From NCBI GenBank assembly GCA_001795165.1, contig MGNS01000040.1, positions 4,126 through 13,474 on the forward strand: 9,349 nucleotides of DNA. Direction: 5' to 3'. The position numbers and the translations under genes were made by a program. Numbering within the stretch: position 1 is the stretch's first letter; every line of letters starts with the position of its first letter. Positions 6,658-9,349 of the stretch are shown here, in pieces. Origin of the DNA: Chloroflexi bacterium RBG_16_57_11 (GTDB taxonomy: Bacteria > Chloroflexota > Anaerolineae > Anaerolineales > UBA4823). The notes below the pieces were generated by a model, which had not been told where the DNA came from, searched no databases, and saw only the letters and a list, made by a program, of their open reading frames with translations.

Positions 6658-8571
6658 ATGCCTGTAATTAAGATTGGCGACCGGCTGGTAGGCGATGGAC
6701 AGCCAACCTATATCATCGCCGAGATCGGCGTCAACCACAACGGCTTTCTGGACCTGGCTCTGAAGTTGATCGATGTGGCAGTCGATGCGGGGGCTGATGC
6801 GGTGAAATTCCAGAAGCGCAATCTGGAAAAGCTGTATGCCAGGAAATACCTGGAGAACGCCAATGCCGGCGAAAAAACCTTGCGCTACCTGCTGCCCATC
6901 CTGCAGCAGGTGGAGCTGGCGAATGAAGACTTTGAGCGAATTGTGGAGTATTGCCAGAAGAAGGAGATCACTTTTCTGTGCTCCGCTTTCGACGCCGACA
7001 GCGCCGACTTTCTCGAAACCCTGGGCGTTCCGGCCTACAAGGTCGCCTCGGCTGACCTGACCAACCTGCCGCTGCTCGATCACCTGGTGAAAAAAGTTAA
7101 ACCACTGATCCTGTCAACCGGGATGTCGCATATGCACGAGGTCGAGCTGACGGTCGAGTTTTTGAAGGCGCGCCGGGCCGAGTTCGCTTTGTTGCATTGC
7201 AATAGCACCTACCCGGCGGCCTTCGAAGACATCAACCTGCGCTTTATGGAACAGCTACGCCGCTTCGAGGTCCCGGTTGGTTACTCCGGGCACGAGCGTG
7301 GCATCGCCGTCTCCACCGTGGCGTCTGTGATCGGCGCCAGCATTATTGAGCGCCACCTGACCCTCGACCGCACCATGGATGGGCCGGACCATGCCGCCAG
7401 CCTGGAGCCGCAAGGCTTCAAGAAGATGGTGCGCGACATCCAACAGGTCGCCATCTCGCTCGGCACCGGCGAGGAGAAGTACATTTCGCGCGGAGAAATC
7501 CTCAACCGCGAGGTGCTTGGGAAGAGCCTGGTGGCCGCCCGGCGTATCCTCCCAGGCGAAATTGTCACCTCAGAGATGGTCGCCGTCAAAGGTCCGGCGC
7601 TGGGCATTTCACCGCAAAACTATACCCGTTTGTTAGGTCGCACCGCTGGGCGTGTGATTGATGAGGATGAGCCGTTCCTCGACCGCGATTTAGGTGTGGA
7701 GATCGCCCTGGACGTCGAGCATGTCTTGCCTATGGAGTATGGCTTCACCGTCCGCTTCCGCGATTTTTCCAATATGCTCGCCTACCAGCCGCGCATGCTG
7801 GAGTTTCACTTCACCGATCAAGATCTGGATGAGCATTACCCCGGCGATGATTTCAGCCCGGGGTCAGCGCAGCCGCTAAAGCTGGTTGTTCACGCCCCTG
7901 AGTTTTGGGAGCGCTCGCTGGTCGATCTTTGCTCCCTGGACGAGCGGCATCGCAAGGCCTCGCGCGAGTTGTTGCAAAAGACGATCAACCTGACGCGTGA
8001 AATGGCGCCCCATTTTGTCGGGGTGCCCAAGGTGGTTATACACCCCGGTGCGATGAGCCTGGATCACCCCATCCGCGACAAGGCTGCTCTGTACGAGAAC
8101 CTGCACCGCTCGGTGTGCGAGCTGGATTACCAGGCTGTGGAGCTTTTGCTCGAAAACCTGCCGCCTCATCCTTGGTATTTTGGTGGGCAATGGCTGACCA
8201 ATGCCTTCATGGATGTCCGGGAGATACGCGATTTCGTCGCTCCGCTGGGATTGAAGTTTTGTTACGATTCTTCACACCATAAGCTGTACTGCAACTGGGC
8301 GCATGTGGATTTTTACGAGCAATTAGCGCTCGCGTTGCCCTATATCGGTCATCTGCACCTTTCGGATGGCGCCGGGCTGGATGGCGAAGGCTTGCAGATC
8401 GGCGAAGGCGTCATCGACTGGATACACTTCTTCCGTGTGTTGGGTGAATATCATGGCACCATGATCCCCGAGATCTGGCGCGGCCACCAGCGCGGCGGTG
8501 AGGGCTTTTTGATCGCCATTCAACGGCTTTCTGAAGCCTACTTTGCCAGCCAGATTGGGATCACCCATTAG
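6658..8571 (+). CDS. neuB: NeuB-type nonulosonate synthase fused to a xylose-isomerase-like TIM barrel
   Basis: At 637 residues this is nearly twice a normal NeuB (about 340-350). Residues 1-275 are the NeuB catalytic barrel, condensing phosphoenolpyruvate with an aldose: AEIGVNHNG (21-29), AGADAVKFQ (44-52), LSTGM (152-156), LLHCNSTYP (178-186), GYSGHERG (208-215) and GPDHAASLEP (242-251). H212 and H233 have the 21-residue spacing of the metal-binding histidines of meningococcal NeuB. Residues about 280-345 form the SAF/antifreeze-like domain (KSLVAARRILPGE, ALGISP). Residues about 355-637 are a third domain of the AP-endonuclease-2/xylose-isomerase-like TIM-barrel type: VHAPEF (411-416), VVIHPG (459-464), LLEN with E499, CYDSSH with D537 and H540, HLHLSD with H567, and PEIW with E605, all candidate metal ligands. 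The domain might isomerise or epimerise the sugar substrate or product; this is inference. There is one continuous frame, with no sign of a frameshift. Confidence 0.93.
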   Translation: MPVIKIGDRLVGDGQPTYIIAEIGVNHNGFLDLALKLIDVAVDAGADAVKFQKRNLEKLYARKYLENANAGEKTLRYLLPILQQVELANEDFERIVEYCQKKEITFLCSAFDADSADFLETLGVPAYKVASADLTNLPLLDHLVKKVKPLILSTGMSHMHEVELTVEFLKARRAEFALLHCNSTYPAAFEDINLRFMEQLRRFEVPVGYSGHERGIAVSTVASVIGASIIERHLTLDRTMDGPDHAASLEPQGFKKMVRDIQQVAISLGTGEEKYISRGEILNREVLGKSLVAARRILPGEIVTSEMVAVKGPALGISPQNYTRLLGRTAGRVIDEDEPFLDRDLGVEIALDVEHVLPMEYGFTVRFRDFSNMLAYQPRMLEFHFTDQDLDEHYPGDDFSPGSAQPLKLVVHAPEFWERSLVDLCSLDERHRKASRELLQKTINLTREMAPHFVGVPKVVIHPGAMSLDHPIRDKAALYENLHRSVCELDYQAVELLLENLPPHPWYFGGQWLTNAFMDVREIRDFVAPLGLKFCYDSSHHKLYCNWAHVDFYEQLALALPYIGHLHLSDGAGLDGEGLQIGEGVIDWIHFFRVLGEYHGTMIPEIWRGHQRGGEGFLIAIQRLSEAYFASQIGITH

Positions 8572-8603
8572 GTTTCCAATATTGCGAGCATCGAGCGAAC
8601 TTC

Positions 8604-9349
8604 ATGCCTAAACAGAACCTGTGGTCCAGGATAGGTGGCTGGCGCAACCACCTGCGCGTCATCCGTTTGGCGCGCCAGGTCGCGGTGCATATCCCCAAGA
8701 CCTCCCTCGCGCAACCGGTGGTTTTCTTCAATGCCTCCACGCGTATTACCGGCCTAAGCCAGAATGCAGCCTTCGCCCTGTTAACCAGCTGGTCGTTGCG
8801 TCTATCCGGGGTCCCGGTGCGCCATTTCGTCTGTCAATCTGGTATGAGCCACTGCGTGCTTGGCACGAACCGGGAGAATTATCGCAAAGCTCCTCCCTGC
8901 AAAGCCTGCCTCCGCCAGTCGCGCCGTCTGTACACCGGCGCGGAGGTATATTGGTTCCACTTTTCGCCTGACCCCGAGCTGGTCGCAGCCCTCCAGGGCC
9001 TGTGTGTCGACGAGCTGAACGCTTTTGAATACAAGACCGCTAAAGGACCCTTGGTGACGCCAGGCCTGTCAATCCCGCTTGGCCGTCTGGTGCTACCATC
9101 GTTGCGTTGGGCGCTGCGCCGCCACACGCTCCAAGACGATGATGCGACATGCTACCTGTTGCGCCAGTACATTCTCTCGGCTTACAATATCGCCCAGGAA
9201 TTTTCGGCTTTTCTCGATCAGACGAAACCTTCGGCGGCGGTGATCTTTAATGGAATCATGTACCCCGAAGCCACGGCGCGCTGGGTGGCGCAAGCGCGCG
9301 GCTTGCGCGTCATCACTTTCGAAGTCGGTTTTCAGCGCTTCTCAGCATT
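8604..9349 (+). CDS. Unrecognised protein, glycosyltransferase-like, 3'-truncated
   Basis: An open frame runs from ATG 8604 to the end of the window (248 full codons, no stop). I do not recognise the family. After a basic, Arg-rich start (RLARQVAVHIPK) comes a strand-like PVVFFNAS (38-45) followed by TRITGLSQNAAF. A cysteine cluster follows: C77, C84, C99, C102, in CQSGMSHC and PPCKAC, a pattern that could bind zinc or an iron-sulfur cluster. Near the visible end, PSAAVIFNGIMYPEATARW (209-227), then GLRVITFEVGF (233-243), recalls surface-polysaccharide glycosyltransferases where a short Asn-Gly motif precedes a strand ending in a conserved Glu. With a CMP-sugar locus upstream, a role in assembling the glycan is reasonable but unproven. 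No signal peptide or obvious membrane helix is seen. The Shine-Dalgarno is weak; the start is 32 bp after the NeuB stop. A different forward frame inside it (8621-8971) is a shadow. Confidence 0.72.
   Translation, partial: MPKQNLWSRIGGWRNHLRVIRLARQVAVHIPKTSLAQPVVFFNASTRITGLSQNAAFALLTSWSLRLSGVPVRHFVCQSGMSHCVLGTNRENYRKAPPCKACLRQSRRLYTGAEVYWFHFSPDPELVAALQGLCVDELNAFEYKTAKGPLVTPGLSIPLGRLVLPSLRWALRRHTLQDDDATCYLLRQYILSAYNIAQEFSAFLDQTKPSAAVIFNGIMYPEATARWVAQARGLRVITFEVGFQRFSA

Noticed and set aside
8621..8971. Forward open frame of 116 codons near the right end
   Set aside because: It overlaps the longer open frame from 8604, which stays open to the window end and has plausible protein-like strands and a coherent cysteine pattern.
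1..9349. tRNA/rRNA genes, CRISPR arrays, insertion sequences, att-like direct repeats
   Set aside because: A read through both strands showed no cloverleaf, repeat-spacer pattern, transposase motif or flanking repeats; gene spacing is too tight to hide them apart from the 134-bp gap, which holds only the stem-loop.

Overview
This is a 9.3 kb stretch of GC-rich (roughly 60 %, by eye), densely coding bacterial DNA. All eight genes lie on the plus strand, and both ends of the window cut a gene. I see no RNA genes, insertion sequences, CRISPR arrays or integration sites. The window looks like part of a surface-glycan locus. The sequence does not settle the host. GC content, gene style and the fused Sat-CysC enzyme would fit a Chloroflexota (Anaerolineae-like) or similar environmental bacterium, but this is a weak inference.

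Left part, 1-3047: two different PAPS-dependent sulfotransferases (the first without its 5' end) are followed by a Gfo/Idh/MocA-type NAD(P)-dependent sugar oxidoreductase. The oxidoreductase starts at a GTG that overlaps the stop codon of the second sulfotransferase. Middle, 3053-4895: a perfect extended -10 promoter motif and a good ribosome binding site precede a fused ATP sulfurylase/APS kinase, which makes PAPS, the donor used by the sulfotransferases. A 134-bp gap follows, holding a very stable GC-rich stem-loop. Right part, 5030-8571: a tight three-gene set encodes a short-chain dehydrogenase, a CMP-nonulosonate (sialic-acid-type) cytidylyltransferase, and a 637-residue NeuB-type synthase with an extra C-terminal xylose-isomerase/endonuclease-IV-like TIM barrel. 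The last gene, cut at 9349, is a protein I cannot name. It has a four-cysteine cluster and looks distantly like surface-polysaccharide glycosyltransferase proteins.

Read together, the genes could make a CMP-activated nine-carbon (or related) 2-keto-3-deoxy acid sugar and provide for sulfation of a glycan. The simplest hypothesis is a sulfated, nonulosonate-containing cell-surface or extracellular polymer. The usual precursor enzymes of sialic, legionaminic or pseudaminic acid synthesis (hydrolysing 2-epimerase, 4,6-dehydratase, PLP aminotransferase) are absent here. Either they are encoded outside the window, or the SDR, the Gfo/Idh protein and the fused TIM barrel form a different supply route. 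The fusion and the pairing of sulfation with nonulosonate genes are the most interesting points.
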